Source of the DNA: Coriobacteriaceae bacterium
GTDB lineage: Bacteria > Actinomycetota > Coriobacteriia > Coriobacteriales > Coriobacteriaceae
Assembly: GCA_902835305.1 (NCBI GenBank)
Contig: CADFMD010000005.1
Coordinates: forward strand, 82,508-146,507
DNA length: 64,000 nt
Direction: 5' to 3'
Shown: piece by piece, positions 49,331 to 59,513 of the stretch
Layout of the letters: each line of letters begins with the position of its first letter
Position numbering within the stretch: the stretch's first letter is position 1
Translations under genes and position numbers: made by a program
The notes under the pieces: model-generated
The model's database searches: none
Told to the model about the DNA's origin: nothing
What the model saw: the letters and a program-made list of their open reading frames with translations, nothing else

Positions 49331-49365
49331 GTGCGCGCGGACGAACAAAAGGCGACCGCGCGCAC
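49331..49365 (+). terminator. GC-rich hairpin after upp
   Basis: GTGCGCGCGG (49331-49340) pairs perfectly with CCGCGCGCAC (49356-49365), followed by TTCTGTT. Termination is plausible but the U-tract is weak. Confidence 0.5.
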
Positions 49366-49480
49366 TTCTGTTAACGGACGTTTTGCCCTGCAGGGTTCGA
49401 GAAAAACGTATTACCGTACCTGCGGCATAAAGAAGGTCTTAAGAAAACGAACAGGTGCGTATTAACCGATGCTTTTTCGG

Positions 49481-49508
49481 TTGTACTTTAGCGATTGGCT
49501 CGTACAAT
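49481..49508 (+). promoter_or_regulatory. Putative promoter of the ATP synthase operon
   Basis: TTGTAC (49481-49486), 16-bp spacer, TACAAT (49503-49508), about 60 bases before the first gene. It is the best sigma-A-like match in the 280-bp gap after upp. Confidence 0.55.
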
Positions 49509-49569
49509 AGTCACCAATGTTTGGCGGGAACTGTTCTGTGAAGCGTTAAAAAGGAAAGTGAGGACGCCA

Positions 49570-49881
49570 GTGTTTCAGATAGCCGATCTGCTCGCTATCG
49601 TTGCAGGCGCCATCGCGGGCGCAATTGCCTTCCTTCCCTTTGTCTTTACGCTCAAGCCGGTTCTTGACGATAAACAGAATGCGGACATGCTCAAGGGTAT
49701 GGTGAGTCTGGCGGTCTCGGCAATCGCCCTGCTCGTCTTTACCTTGGTTGTGTTTGTGTTGTTCGGAGAGGCATTTCGCATGTTCCTCCTGGGCGAGGCG
49801 ATCGGCTTCGTGGCCTTTATGGCTGCCTGCACGGTTCGTGTCGTCAAGGCGCTGCGAGATCCTCATGAGGTCGAAAGGTAA
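49570..49881 (+). CDS. Small membrane protein at the head of the ATP synthase operon (AtpI-like position)
   Basis: A 103-residue protein with three hydrophobic helices (LLAIVAGAIAGAIAFLPFVF, LAVSAIALLVFTLVVFVLFG, LLGEAIGFVAFMAACTV). It stands where AtpI or AtpZ is often found, four bases before atpB, but I see no clear AtpI motif. The GTG start at 49570 follows GTGAGG. It may help assemble the c-ring or carry ions, by position only. Confidence 0.65.
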   Translation: MFQIADLLAIVAGAIAGAIAFLPFVFTLKPVLDDKQNADMLKGMVSLAVSAIALLVFTLVVFVLFGEAFRMFLLGEAIGFVAFMAACTVRVVKALRDPHEVER

Positions 49882-49884
49882 GTC

Positions 49885-50688
49885 GTGGAAATTTTTGAAA
49901 AGCTGCCTGATGAGATTAATCATCTGGTCAGCGAGTTCAGCTCCACCCCTGTCGTGGGCGATCTGAGCTGCGGCATCACGCAGTACTCGTTTTGGCTGAT
50001 CGTCTCCACGATCGTGCTCCTGATCGTCCTGGCCGTGTTCAAGAAGAAGCAGACCCTGGTCCCCAAGGGCTTCTTCGTCAACGGTTTCGAGTACATCATC
50101 GAGTACGTCGAGAACGATATCGGCAAGGGCGTCGTGGGTGAGAACTGGAAGAAGCACTTCCCGTTCCTGTGCTCGCTTTTCCTGTTCATCCTGATCAATA
50201 ACATGATCGGCCTGATTCCGGGAATGAAGCCCGGCACCGGCGCAATCGGCTCCACCGCCGCGCTCGCCATCTTCGCCTTCGTGTACTTCATCTACTACGG
50301 ATGCAAGGCTCACGGCGTGATCGGCTACATCAAGAGCCTCGCCCCGCAGGGCGTAAGCTTCCCGATGAACGTGCTTGTGTGGGTCGTCGAGCTTTTCTCG
50401 ACCTTCCTGCGTCTCATCACGCTTGCCGTCCGTCTGTTCTGCAACATGTTCGCAGGACACGTGGTCATGGGCTCGTTCGCCATCATGGCGAGCATGTTCA
50501 TGCAGCCGCTGCTTCAGCAGGTTTCCGCGGCCCACGCCGTTGGCGCCCTGCCTTCGCTAGCCTGGCTTGCCATCCTCATCCTGATCTATGCGATCGAGCT
50601 TGTGGTCGGCGCCATCCAGGCTTACGTCTTCACGGTCCTTACCGCCGTGTATGTCTCCGAGGCAGAGGAGGTCGCGGAGGAGGAGTAG
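49885..50688 (+). CDS. atpB: ATP synthase Fo subunit a
   Basis: A 267-residue membrane subunit forming the proton half-channels. RLITLAVRLFCNMFAGHVVMG carries the essential Arg of the a/c interface, and ELVVGAIQAYVFTVLTAVYV the conserved C-terminal helix with Glu and Gln. GAAAGG precedes the GTG start. The C-terminus is unusually acidic (EAEEVAEEE). Confidence 0.96.
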   Translation: MEIFEKLPDEINHLVSEFSSTPVVGDLSCGITQYSFWLIVSTIVLLIVLAVFKKKQTLVPKGFFVNGFEYIIEYVENDIGKGVVGENWKKHFPFLCSLFLFILINNMIGLIPGMKPGTGAIGSTAALAIFAFVYFIYYGCKAHGVIGYIKSLAPQGVSFPMNVLVWVVELFSTFLRLITLAVRLFCNMFAGHVVMGSFAIMASMFMQPLLQQVSAAHAVGALPSLAWLAILILIYAIELVVGAIQAYVFTVLTAVYVSEAEEVAEEE

Positions 50689-50812
50689 CCTTCCGCTCGC
50701 GCCTTAAAGGTAAGCAATTCGTTAAACCGCCGGTGCCCGTACCCATGGAGCCCGGCAGTTATAAAAAAGGTTATCCTGCGTGAAATAAGACACGCACGAC
50801 AAAGGAGGAATC

Positions 50813-51007
50813 GTGGGAGTTATCGGTTACGGTCTCGGTGTTATCGGCGCTGGTCTTGCTATCGGCCTGTCTGCTCTGGGTGCTACGGGTGCTATGGCCC
50901 GTCAGCCTGAGGTCCAGGGCCGCGTGTTCACCGTCTTCATCATGGGCTCCGCCTTCGGCGAGGCTCTGGCTCTGATCGGCTTCGTTGTCGCGCTGATCGT
51001 TAAATAG
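50813..51007 (+). CDS. atpE: ATP synthase Fo subunit c
   Basis: A 64-residue hairpin of two helices joined by the polar loop ARQPEVQGR. The ion-binding carboxylate is Glu50 (GSAFGEALALIG). The following residues are Ala-Leu, not the Ser-Thr of Na+-binding c-subunits, so proton coupling is likelier. It is a little shorter than the usual 70-80 residues. AAAGGAGG precedes the GTG. The 124-bp gap before it has small hairpins that may raise its expression. Confidence 0.95.
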   Translation: MGVIGYGLGVIGAGLAIGLSALGATGAMARQPEVQGRVFTVFIMGSAFGEALALIGFVVALIVK

Positions 51008-51022
51008 CACGGAGCGTCAAGT

Positions 51023-51625
51023 ATGAATCTTTCATCCCAGAAGAGCGCGATCGCACTCTCCGCGTCCGCGGCCGCGCTGCTCATGCCGGTTTCCGCGTTC
51101 GCTGAGGACGGCGCTGCCGGTGCGGACATCCTCATCCCTAAGATGGCGGAGTTCATCCCGGCGCTTATCGCCTTCCTGATTATCTGGATCGTGCTGGCCA
51201 AGGTCGCCCTGCCGGGCATCATGAAAACCATGGAGGAGCGCGGCAAGAAGATCGAGGAGAGCCTCGACGAGGCCGAGAAGACCAAGCAGGAGGCTATCGC
51301 CAAGCGCGCTGAGTCCGACTCGATCGTCACCGACGCCCGTCGTCAGGCTGCCGACATCGTTCTCGAGGCCCGTAAGGACGCCGAGTCCGAGCGCGCCCGT
51401 ATCATCGAGGCTGCTCACAAGGAGGCCGAGGAGATCATCGCCAAGGCCCATACGACCGTCGAGGACGAGCGCAAGTCCATTTACGCCGGTGCCGCGAGCT
51501 CCATCGCCGACCTGTCCGTTGCCGTCGCCACCAAGATCGTAGGCGAGGCACTCGAGGACGATGCCGAGCAGAAGAAGCTCATCGAGCGCTACATCCAGGA
51601 AGCAGGTAGCCTGAATGCCGACTAG
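51023..51625 (+). CDS. atpF: ATP synthase Fo subunit b
   Basis: A 200-residue peripheral-stalk subunit. It begins with a signal-peptide-like stretch (SAIALSASAAALLMPVSAFAE) before the real membrane helix (FIPALIAFLIIWIVLAKVALP) and a long charged coiled coil (about 75-165). The extra N-terminal segment is longer than in E. coli (156 residues). The next gene overlaps its end by eleven bases. Confidence 0.94.
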   Translation: MNLSSQKSAIALSASAAALLMPVSAFAEDGAAGADILIPKMAEFIPALIAFLIIWIVLAKVALPGIMKTMEERGKKIEESLDEAEKTKQEAIAKRAESDSIVTDARRQAADIVLEARKDAESERARIIEAAHKEAEEIIAKAHTTVEDERKSIYAGAASSIADLSVAVATKIVGEALEDDAEQKKLIERYIQEAGSLNAD

Positions 51626-52091
51626 CCGCTATCAGGACAAGGTGCTCGAGACCTACGCGCGCTCCCTTCTGGAAGCCGCTAAGGCCGAGAACCATGTGTT
51701 CGAGGACCTCGAGATGATCGAGCGCTTGGCTTCTGCCAGCCCCGAGATCATCGCCGTGCTCGACACCATGTCCAAGCGCGACCAGCTCGACCTTCTTCCC
51801 AAGGTGGCAGCTGCCTTTAAGTATGTTGCCGAGGAAGACGAGGATGTAGTGGGCGTGACCGTCACCACGGCGATCCCGCTCGACGACGAGCTGCGTCAAA
51901 CCATCACTAAGAAATGCGAGCAGGACTTCGGCCGCAAGGTATTCCTTATCGAGCGGGTCGACCCGTCTATCGTGGGCGGCCTGGTGCTCGAGGCCCGCGG
52001 CGAGCGTCGTGATATTTCCGTCAAGACGCAGCTGCGCATCGCGCAGGAGACCCTCGCAAACTCTGCTAATTCGTACGGAGGTGAAGCCTAA
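51615..52091 (+). CDS. atpH: ATP synthase F1 subunit delta
   Basis: A 158-residue subunit joining the F1 head to the b stalk. It begins YQDKVLETYARSLLEAA, and the C-terminal part has FLIERVDPSIVGGLVLEARGERRDISVKTQL, the typical signature (kvDpsilGG). It overlaps atpF by eleven bases and atpA by one. Confidence 0.93.
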   Translation: MPTSRYQDKVLETYARSLLEAAKAENHVFEDLEMIERLASASPEIIAVLDTMSKRDQLDLLPKVAAAFKYVAEEDEDVVGVTVTTAIPLDDELRQTITKKCEQDFGRKVFLIERVDPSIVGGLVLEARGERRDISVKTQLRIAQETLANSANSYGGEA

Positions 52092-53689
52092 TGTCCGAAA
52101 CCCTCAATGCCCAGGATATCGCCAAGAAACTGCAGGAGCAGCTCACGAGCCTCTCCGCGACGGTCGATACGCATGAGGTTTCAACGGTCGACGAGGTAGG
52201 CGACGGCATCGCGCGCGTCTCCGGCCTCAAGAGCGCCATGGCAGGCGAGCTTCTGGAGTTCAAGAGCTCCGATACCGGTGAGACCGTCTTCGGCCTTGCC
52301 CAGAACCTTGACCGTGACGAGGTCGGCGCCGTTCTGTTCGGTGCCGTCGACTCCATCAAGGAAGGCGACGAGTGCCGCACCACTGGCCGCATTATGGATA
52401 TCCCCGTGAGCCGTGCCATGCTCGGCCGCGTCGTCAATCCGCTCGGCCAGCCCATCGACGGCCTGGGCGACATCGTCGCCACGCACCGTCGCCCCATCGA
52501 GTTCAAGGCTCCCGGCGTCATCGATCGTACCCCGGTGTGCGAGCCGGTTCAGACCGGTCTGCTCGCTATCGACTCCATGGTGCCTATTGGCCGCGGTCAG
52601 CGTGAGCTCATTATCGGCGACCGTAAGACCGGTAAGACCGCCATCGCCATCGACGCTATCCTCAACCAGCGCGGCAAGGGCATGGTCTGCATCTATGTCG
52701 CCATCGGCCAGAAGGCCTCCACGGTTGCCAACATCCGCGAGACCCTCGCTCAGCACGGTGCGCTCGACTACACCATCATCGTTTCGGCCACCGCTGCCGA
52801 TTCCGCCCCTATGCAGTACATCGCGCCTATGGCCGGTGCCGCTATCGGCGAGTTCTTCATGTACAACGGCGAGGACGGCAAGCCCGCCAGCGAGACCAAC
52901 CCCGGCGGCCACGTGCTCGTCATCTACGACGACCTGTCCAAGCAGGCTGTGGCCTACCGTCAGATGTCGCTGACGCTGCATCGTCCGCCCGGACGCGAGG
53001 CCTATCCTGGCGACATCTTCTACCTGCACTCTCGTCTGCTCGAGCGTGCCGTCAAGATGTCCAAGAAGAACGGTTACGGCTCCATGACGGCACTGCCGAT
53101 CATCGAGACCCAGGACGGCGACGTCTCGGCCTACATTCCGACCAACGTCATTTCCATTACCGATGGTCAGATCTACCTGCAGTCCGAGCTCTTCTTCCAG
53201 GGTCAGCGCCCGGCAGTCGACGTGGGCATCTCCGTGTCCCGCGTCGGTGGCGATGCGCAGACCAAGGCCATGAAGCAGGTCGCCGGCAACCTCCGTCTGG
53301 ACCTTGCTTCGTACCAGGAGCTCGCCGGCTTCACGCAGTTCGGCTCCGACCTCGACGAGGCCACGCAAAAGCAGCTGACCCATGGTGCTCGCATGACCGA
53401 GCTCCTGAAGCAGCCGCGTTACAAGCCGTTTGAGGTTGGCGAGCAGATCGTTACGCTGTTCGCTGGCAACGAGGGCTTCCTGGATGACCTGGAGATCGCC
53501 GACGTGCTGCCCTTCCGTGCCGAGCTCATCGAGTACATGGACAATGGCTTTGGCTCGCTGCTCGACAAGGTTCGCGCCAAGAAGATCGATGATGACACCA
53601 AGGCTGAGCTCTTGCGCGTCATCGGCGACTTCAAGCAGCAGTTCATGGCCAAGCACCATTCGGATGTTTCTGGATCAGAGGAGAACTAA
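52091..53689 (+). CDS. atpA: ATP synthase F1 subunit alpha
   Basis: A 532-residue non-catalytic nucleotide-binding subunit. P-loop GDRKTGKTAIAID, VYVAIGQKASTVA, and the signature PGREAYPGDIFYLHSRLLERA are present, with the usual length (~510) plus a slightly long N- and C-terminus. The start codon overlaps the atpH stop (TAATG). Confidence 0.98.
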   Translation: MSETLNAQDIAKKLQEQLTSLSATVDTHEVSTVDEVGDGIARVSGLKSAMAGELLEFKSSDTGETVFGLAQNLDRDEVGAVLFGAVDSIKEGDECRTTGRIMDIPVSRAMLGRVVNPLGQPIDGLGDIVATHRRPIEFKAPGVIDRTPVCEPVQTGLLAIDSMVPIGRGQRELIIGDRKTGKTAIAIDAILNQRGKGMVCIYVAIGQKASTVANIRETLAQHGALDYTIIVSATAADSAPMQYIAPMAGAAIGEFFMYNGEDGKPASETNPGGHVLVIYDDLSKQAVAYRQMSLTLHRPPGREAYPGDIFYLHSRLLERAVKMSKKNGYGSMTALPIIETQDGDVSAYIPTNVISITDGQIYLQSELFFQGQRPAVDVGISVSRVGGDAQTKAMKQVAGNLRLDLASYQELAGFTQFGSDLDEATQKQLTHGARMTELLKQPRYKPFEVGEQIVTLFAGNEGFLDDLEIADVLPFRAELIEYMDNGFGSLLDKVRAKKIDDDTKAELLRVIGDFKQQFMAKHHSDVSGSEEN

Positions 53690-53694
53690 GCCCC

Positions 53695-54602
53695 ATGGCC
53701 AACCTTCGCGACATTAAGAAGCGAATCTCCTCGGTTACCACGACCAAGCAGATCACGCGCACGATGGAGATGGTCTCTACGGCCAAGATTCGTCGTGCCC
53801 TCGATCGCTCCAAGCAGGCCGAGCCCTATAAGGAGGCGCTGACCGACGTCATGTTGACGGTCGCCGGCGACGCCTCCTGTTCGGGCACCGATCCCATGCT
53901 GCAGAAGCATGAGAGCGTCAAGCATGGCCTGATTGTCGTTATTGCCTCGGACCGCGGCCTTGCCGGCGGTTTCAATACGACGGTGGAGCGCACGGCCGAA
54001 AAGCTCGCCGCTTCTTGGGCGAACGACGGCATCGAGTGCGAGATCATCGCGTGCGGGCGTAAGCCGGCCACGTATTTCCGTGACCGCGCAAACGTTGTCA
54101 TGCACTTTGAGGGCAACTCCTCTGAGCCCGATTTCAATCAGGCCCGCATGATCTCCTCTCATATCTGCGATGCGTATCGTGCCGGTGAGCTTGACCGTGT
54201 CGAGCTTGTCTACCACCACGCCAAGAACCGCGTGGATCAGGAGCTTCGCGTCGAGCATCTGTTGCCGCTCGACCCCGAGATGATCGCTATGGCCCACGGT
54301 CCGCGTAAGAACGAGACCGACGCCCCTAAGCGCATCTCGTCCACGTTCGAGTTCGTGCCCTCTCCCGAGCATGTTCTCGGCAAGCTTGTGCCGTCTTATA
54401 TCCTGACGGTCATCTACCAGGCCCTGATCGATTCGGCGGCTGCCGAGCAGGGTGCACGCCGCAAGGCCATGCACTCCGCGACGGAAAACGCCACCGCGAT
54501 CATCTCGACCCTTACCCGCACGTATAGTCGCGTGCGCCAGGCTTCGATCACGACCGAGATTAACGAGATCGTCGGCGGAGCCTCAGCATTGGAGGAACAG
54601 TA

Positions 54603-54603
<1 letters not shown>
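53695..54603 (+). CDS. atpG: ATP synthase F1 subunit gamma
   Basis: A 302-residue central-stalk subunit. It begins with the coiled coil LRDIKKRISSVTTTKQITRTMEMVSTAKIRRA and ends ARRKAMHSATENATAIISTLTRTYSRVRQASITTEINEIVGGASAL, both diagnostic. The next gene overlaps its stop by one base. Confidence 0.97.
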
Positions 54604-56057
<1,454 letters not shown>

Positions 56058-56060
56058 GTT

Positions 56061-56453
56061 ATGCGTATCCGCATCGTGTGCCCCGTGAGCTGCGCCTATG
56101 AGGGCGACGCTGCGTTTGTGTCGATTCCGTCCACGGATGGCGAGTTTGGCGTTCTGCCTGCTCACTCCAGCGAGATCTGCACGATCGACCGCGGTTACGT
56201 TCGCGTTTCCGATAAGGCCATGGGCACTGTCGACCACACGTTTGCCGTGGCCGGCGGCTATGCCCAGGTTGCGGACGATGTCGTGACCGTTCTCGCCGAG
56301 CGCGCTTGCGATTTGGCGACCGTCGATGCCGACAAGCTTAAAGCTGATATTCAAGGTTTTGAAGAGAAGCTGGGTAATTTGTCGGAGGATGATGCACGCC
56401 GCGCCTACCTCTATAATGAAATCGCATGGTGTAAGCTCAAGCTTGCCCAATAG
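56061..56453 (+). CDS. atpC: ATP synthase F1 subunit epsilon
   Basis: A 130-residue subunit with the N-terminal beta-sandwich (GDAAFVSIPSTDGEFGVLPAHSSE) and a short C-terminal helical pair (YLYNEIAWCKLKLAQ) that can inhibit ATPase activity. It is the last gene of the operon. Confidence 0.93.
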   Translation: MRIRIVCPVSCAYEGDAAFVSIPSTDGEFGVLPAHSSEICTIDRGYVRVSDKAMGTVDHTFAVAGGYAQVADDVVTVLAERACDLATVDADKLKADIQGFEEKLGNLSEDDARRAYLYNEIAWCKLKLAQ

Positions 56454-56489
56454 TCAAACGATTTAGCGTTCGACCATTTGCGAACACAT

Positions 56490-56527
56490 CATGCCCGGGA
56501 TGGCCCAGCCACCCCGGGCATGCTTTT
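56490..56527 (+). terminator. Terminator of the ATP synthase operon
   Basis: CATGCCCGGGATGG (56490-56503) pairs with CCACCCCGGGCATG (56509-56522), one mismatch, then CTTTTT. It stops 15 bases before the murA start. Confidence 0.85.
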
Positions 56528-56541
56528 TGAAAGGGTAGACC

Positions 56542-57825
56542 TTGGATATTATCCGCGTTGAGGGTGGCCACGCCATCGGAGGCTCCGTGCCCGTCTCGGG
56601 CGCCAAGAACTCCGCGCTCAAACTCATGGCGGCAACGCTTCTGGCGCCGGGCAAGACGACGCTGCAGAACGTGCCCGATATTTCCGATGTCCACGTGATG
56701 GGCAAGGTGCTCAAGGGCATGGGCGCTACGATCGATGTTCTCGACGAGCACACGCTCGAGATTGATACCTCTCAGGTCGATTCATGGGAGGCCCCCTACG
56801 AGCTCGTTGCCAAGATGCGCGCTTCCACCGCCGTCATGGGACCCCTGCTGGGCCGCTTCCATCGCGCCAAAATTGCCATGCCGGGCGGCTGCAACCTGGG
56901 AGCTCGCAAGATCGATATGCACATTCTTGGTCTTGAGGCCCTGGGCGTTGAGTTCGATACCGCCCACGGTTACATCAACGCTAATGCGCCCCAAGGTCTG
57001 CGCGGTACCACCGTCACGCTCGAGTTCGCCAGCGTCGGTGCGACCGAGAACCTCATCATGGCCTCTGTGCGCGCACAGGGCACCACGGTTATCGACAATG
57101 CCGCCCGCGAGCCCGAGATCGTCGATCTCGCTAACATGCTCAACGAGATGGGCGCCAAGATTGTTGGCGCCGGTACGCCCGTCGTGACTATCGAAGGCGT
57201 GGAAGAGCTCCATCCCGTTACCCATCGCGTGGTGGGCGACCGCATCGAGGCCGGTACCTTTATCGTTGCCGGTGCGTTGATGGCCGACGATCGCGGTGTC
57301 GATGTCACGGGCTTTTGCCCCATTCACTTGGGCATGGTGCTCAAGAAGATGGAGCTCATGGGTATCGACTGCGAGCGCGTCGAGGATGGCGTCCATGTGA
57401 ACCGTGCCGAGCGTATCAAGCCGGTCGACATCCAGACGCTTCCGTTTCCCGGTTTCCCGACCGACATGCAGGCGCAGATTATGGTGCTCTCCGCCCTTGC
57501 CGACGGCAGTTCCGTTATTACCGAAAACATCTTCGAGAATCGCTTTATGTTTGCCTCTGAGCTGGTGCGCATGGGTGCCGACATTCGTATCGAGAGCCAT
57601 CATGCCATGATTCATGGCGTCAAGGGCTTCTCGGGTGCACAGGTTACCTCGCCCGATCTGCGCGGCGGAGCGGCCCTCGTCGTAGCGGGCTTGATCGCCG
57701 ACGGGACGACCGAGGTTTCGGCTATCCATCACATCAAGCGCGGCTACGAGCAGTTTGTCGAAAAGCTGCAGGCGCTCGGCGCGCATGTCGAGCATGCTAC
57801 CGTCCCCGATCCCGTCATCTACTAA
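56542..57825 (+). CDS. murA: UDP-N-acetylglucosamine 1-carboxyvinyltransferase
   Basis: A 427-residue enzyme of the first committed step in peptidoglycan synthesis. It begins VEGGHAIGGSVPVSGAKNSALKLMAA. The catalytic Cys117 (MPGGCNLGAR) that fosfomycin attacks is present, rather than the Asp of resistant forms. AAAGGG precedes the TTG start. It may share a transcript with the LCP gene twelve bases downstream. Confidence 0.97.
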   Translation: MDIIRVEGGHAIGGSVPVSGAKNSALKLMAATLLAPGKTTLQNVPDISDVHVMGKVLKGMGATIDVLDEHTLEIDTSQVDSWEAPYELVAKMRASTAVMGPLLGRFHRAKIAMPGGCNLGARKIDMHILGLEALGVEFDTAHGYINANAPQGLRGTTVTLEFASVGATENLIMASVRAQGTTVIDNAAREPEIVDLANMLNEMGAKIVGAGTPVVTIEGVEELHPVTHRVVGDRIEAGTFIVAGALMADDRGVDVTGFCPIHLGMVLKKMELMGIDCERVEDGVHVNRAERIKPVDIQTLPFPGFPTDMQAQIMVLSALADGSSVITENIFENRFMFASELVRMGADIRIESHHAMIHGVKGFSGAQVTSPDLRGGAALVVAGLIADGTTEVSAIHHIKRGYEQFVEKLQALGAHVEHATVPDPVIY

Positions 57826-57837
57826 TACAGGTTGCCT

Positions 57838-59076
57838 ATGTTTAATAAAAAGCCCCTCGCGGATACCACCACCCGAAGACCCTCAACTGGTGCGCAGGCC
57901 AAGATCTACAGTCGCGATAACGTGGCTCGCTATTCCGAGCGCGCTCGCCAACGCCGTCGTAGCCACACGATTCGTCACGTCGCGCTCATTGTCGTGCTTG
58001 GCGTGCTGCTGAGTGCCACTACCGCTGCCGGCCTGTGGTTTGCCACCATTATGGGCAAGCTCGGCGATTCTAATGTCATTACCGACAATCTGCGTCGGGT
58101 TCTGGTTGACACCGATGAGGCAAAGGATCCGTTCTACGTGCTGCTTCTTGGCACCGACGGCCGTCCGGGCGAGGATACGTATCGTGCCGACTCGATTATC
58201 CTGGCACGCATCGACCCCACGCAAAAGCAGGCGACGCTCATTTCCGTTCCGCGCGACACCAAGGTCGAGTACAAGGGCGAGACCATGAAGATCAACGCCT
58301 GCCATACCGTTGGCGGCGCCGAGGCCATGGTCGAGGCGGTCAACGAGCTGTGCGGTGTTCAGATTTCCCACTATGCCGAGGTCAGCTTCGACGGAATGCA
58401 GGCGCTGATTGATTCGGTTGGCGGTATCGACATTAACGCAACCGATGATGTTGACGACCCCGAGCACCTGGATATTAAGATTACCGCTGGCCAGCAGCAT
58501 ATGGACGGTGCCACCGCCCTTACCTATGCCCGCTGCCGCTACACCTATGCCGACGGCGATTACACACGCATGCGCCACCAGCGTCAGGTGCTTGGCGCCC
58601 TTGCCAACCAGATTCTCAATAACTTCGATGCCACGAAGATCTTTGGCCTGGTTAATTCGCTGTCCGATATGCTCGTAACCGATATGAGCGTTCAGGATAT
58701 CGTGGCTACGGTCAACGCCATGCGCGGTATGGATGTCGACGGTATCTACTCGGCCAACCTGCCCTCGTACGCCGACGACAGCACCATGATCGACGGCGTG
58801 AGCTATGTCTTTGTCTACGAGGACGAGCTCAAGGAAATGATGGAGCGCGTCGATGCCGGCAAGGATCCCAAGGGTCCCAACACCATGGGTCTTTCCGACG
58901 GCTCCAGCTCTACGATCGGTGACCTGAACAACAACACGTCTGACGACTACGCAAACGGTACCGCAACCTCATCGGTCAGCTCTGACGATTCCGATGACTC
59001 AAGCGATTCGAGCGACAGTTCCGATTACTATGAAGAGCCCACGGGCGACGGCAACGGCTACGAAGCCAACTATTAG
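57838..59076 (+). CDS. LytR-CpsA-Psr (LCP) family cell-wall ligase
   Basis: A 412-residue membrane-anchored protein that attaches wall polymers to peptidoglycan. A basic cytoplasmic N-terminus (RQRRRSHTIRH) and one TM helix (about 48-70) precede the LCP domain: FYVLLLGTDGRPGEDTYRADSIILARID, SVPRDTKV and later YARCRYTYADGDYTRMRHQRQVL with the catalytic Arg residues. The C-terminal ~60 residues are a Ser/Asp-rich tail (SSDDSDDSSDSSDSSDYYEEP). The ATG at 57838 is preferred to TTG at 57832. Confidence 0.93.
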   Translation: MFNKKPLADTTTRRPSTGAQAKIYSRDNVARYSERARQRRRSHTIRHVALIVVLGVLLSATTAAGLWFATIMGKLGDSNVITDNLRRVLVDTDEAKDPFYVLLLGTDGRPGEDTYRADSIILARIDPTQKQATLISVPRDTKVEYKGETMKINACHTVGGAEAMVEAVNELCGVQISHYAEVSFDGMQALIDSVGGIDINATDDVDDPEHLDIKITAGQQHMDGATALTYARCRYTYADGDYTRMRHQRQVLGALANQILNNFDATKIFGLVNSLSDMLVTDMSVQDIVATVNAMRGMDVDGIYSANLPSYADDSTMIDGVSYVFVYEDELKEMMERVDAGKDPKGPNTMGLSDGSSSTIGDLNNNTSDDYANGTATSSVSSDDSDDSSDSSDSSDYYEEPTGDGNGYEANY

Positions 59077-59250
59077 GGTTACGCGGGCTTACCAGCCCGC
59101 GTAACCAGTTGACGCTGTAAACCCGCCAGAGCGGCAATCTGCCTTTCAACTTCGGCGGCATGATCAAAAGATCAATGCCGCCTCGTTTCAAGGCACCTTG
59201 CTCGCTCTGGCGGGTTTTCGCTGTCGTTGCCAAAACATCGGCGTTGCCTT
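59077..59250 (+). repeat. Structured intergenic repeat, copy D
   Basis: Hairpin 1 is a 12-bp stem (59077-59106, GGTTACGCGGGC/GCCCGCGTAACC) beginning the base after the LCP stop codon. Linker TTGACGCTG. The outer stem is perfect over 15 bp (59119-59133 with 59203-59217). The middle stem is TGCCTT/AAGGCA. The inner stem is GGCGGCATGATC, loop AAAA, GATC-A-ATGCCGCC (59154-59182). The tail TTGCCAAAACATCGGCGTT matches copies B and C. Confidence 0.78.
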
Positions 59251-59256
59251 GGTCCG

Positions 59257-59328
59257 GACTAGTCGTTGGGTAGTCATTGGGGACGTTTTTAAACGACTAG
59301 TCAAACAAGAACCTCCCCAATGACTACC
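59257..59328. repeat. Nested palindrome with GACTAGTC core
   Basis: GGTAGTCATTGGGGA (59269-59283) pairs perfectly with TCCCCAATGACTACC (59314-59328). GACTAGTCGTT (59257-59267) pairs with AACGACTAGTC (59292-59302), so two stems interleave and cannot all form at once. It is related to 42203-42257. Confidence 0.65.
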
Positions 59329-59453
59329 TACAAAGCGAGAGTGGATGTCGTCATTTTGCGGCACTTGGGGACGTTCCTTTTGTGCCGGCAGTTTGGGACA
59401 CTCCTTGCGTTAAGAGGCTGGCGTGCGTCAACCTGTTCTCATTGCAGCAAAAA

Positions 59454-59487
59454 AATCGCCCCGTTCTTGGTTGAGGACGGGGCGATT
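59454..59487 (-). terminator. Terminator of pepT
   Basis: AATCGCCCCGT (59454-59464) pairs with ACGGGGCGATT (59477-59487). On the minus strand seven T residues follow. It lies 27 bases past the pepT stop. Bases 59329-59453 hold nothing recognisable. Confidence 0.85.
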
Positions 59488-59513
59488 CGTCTTTTGGACT
59501 TGTGCAGCCAGGC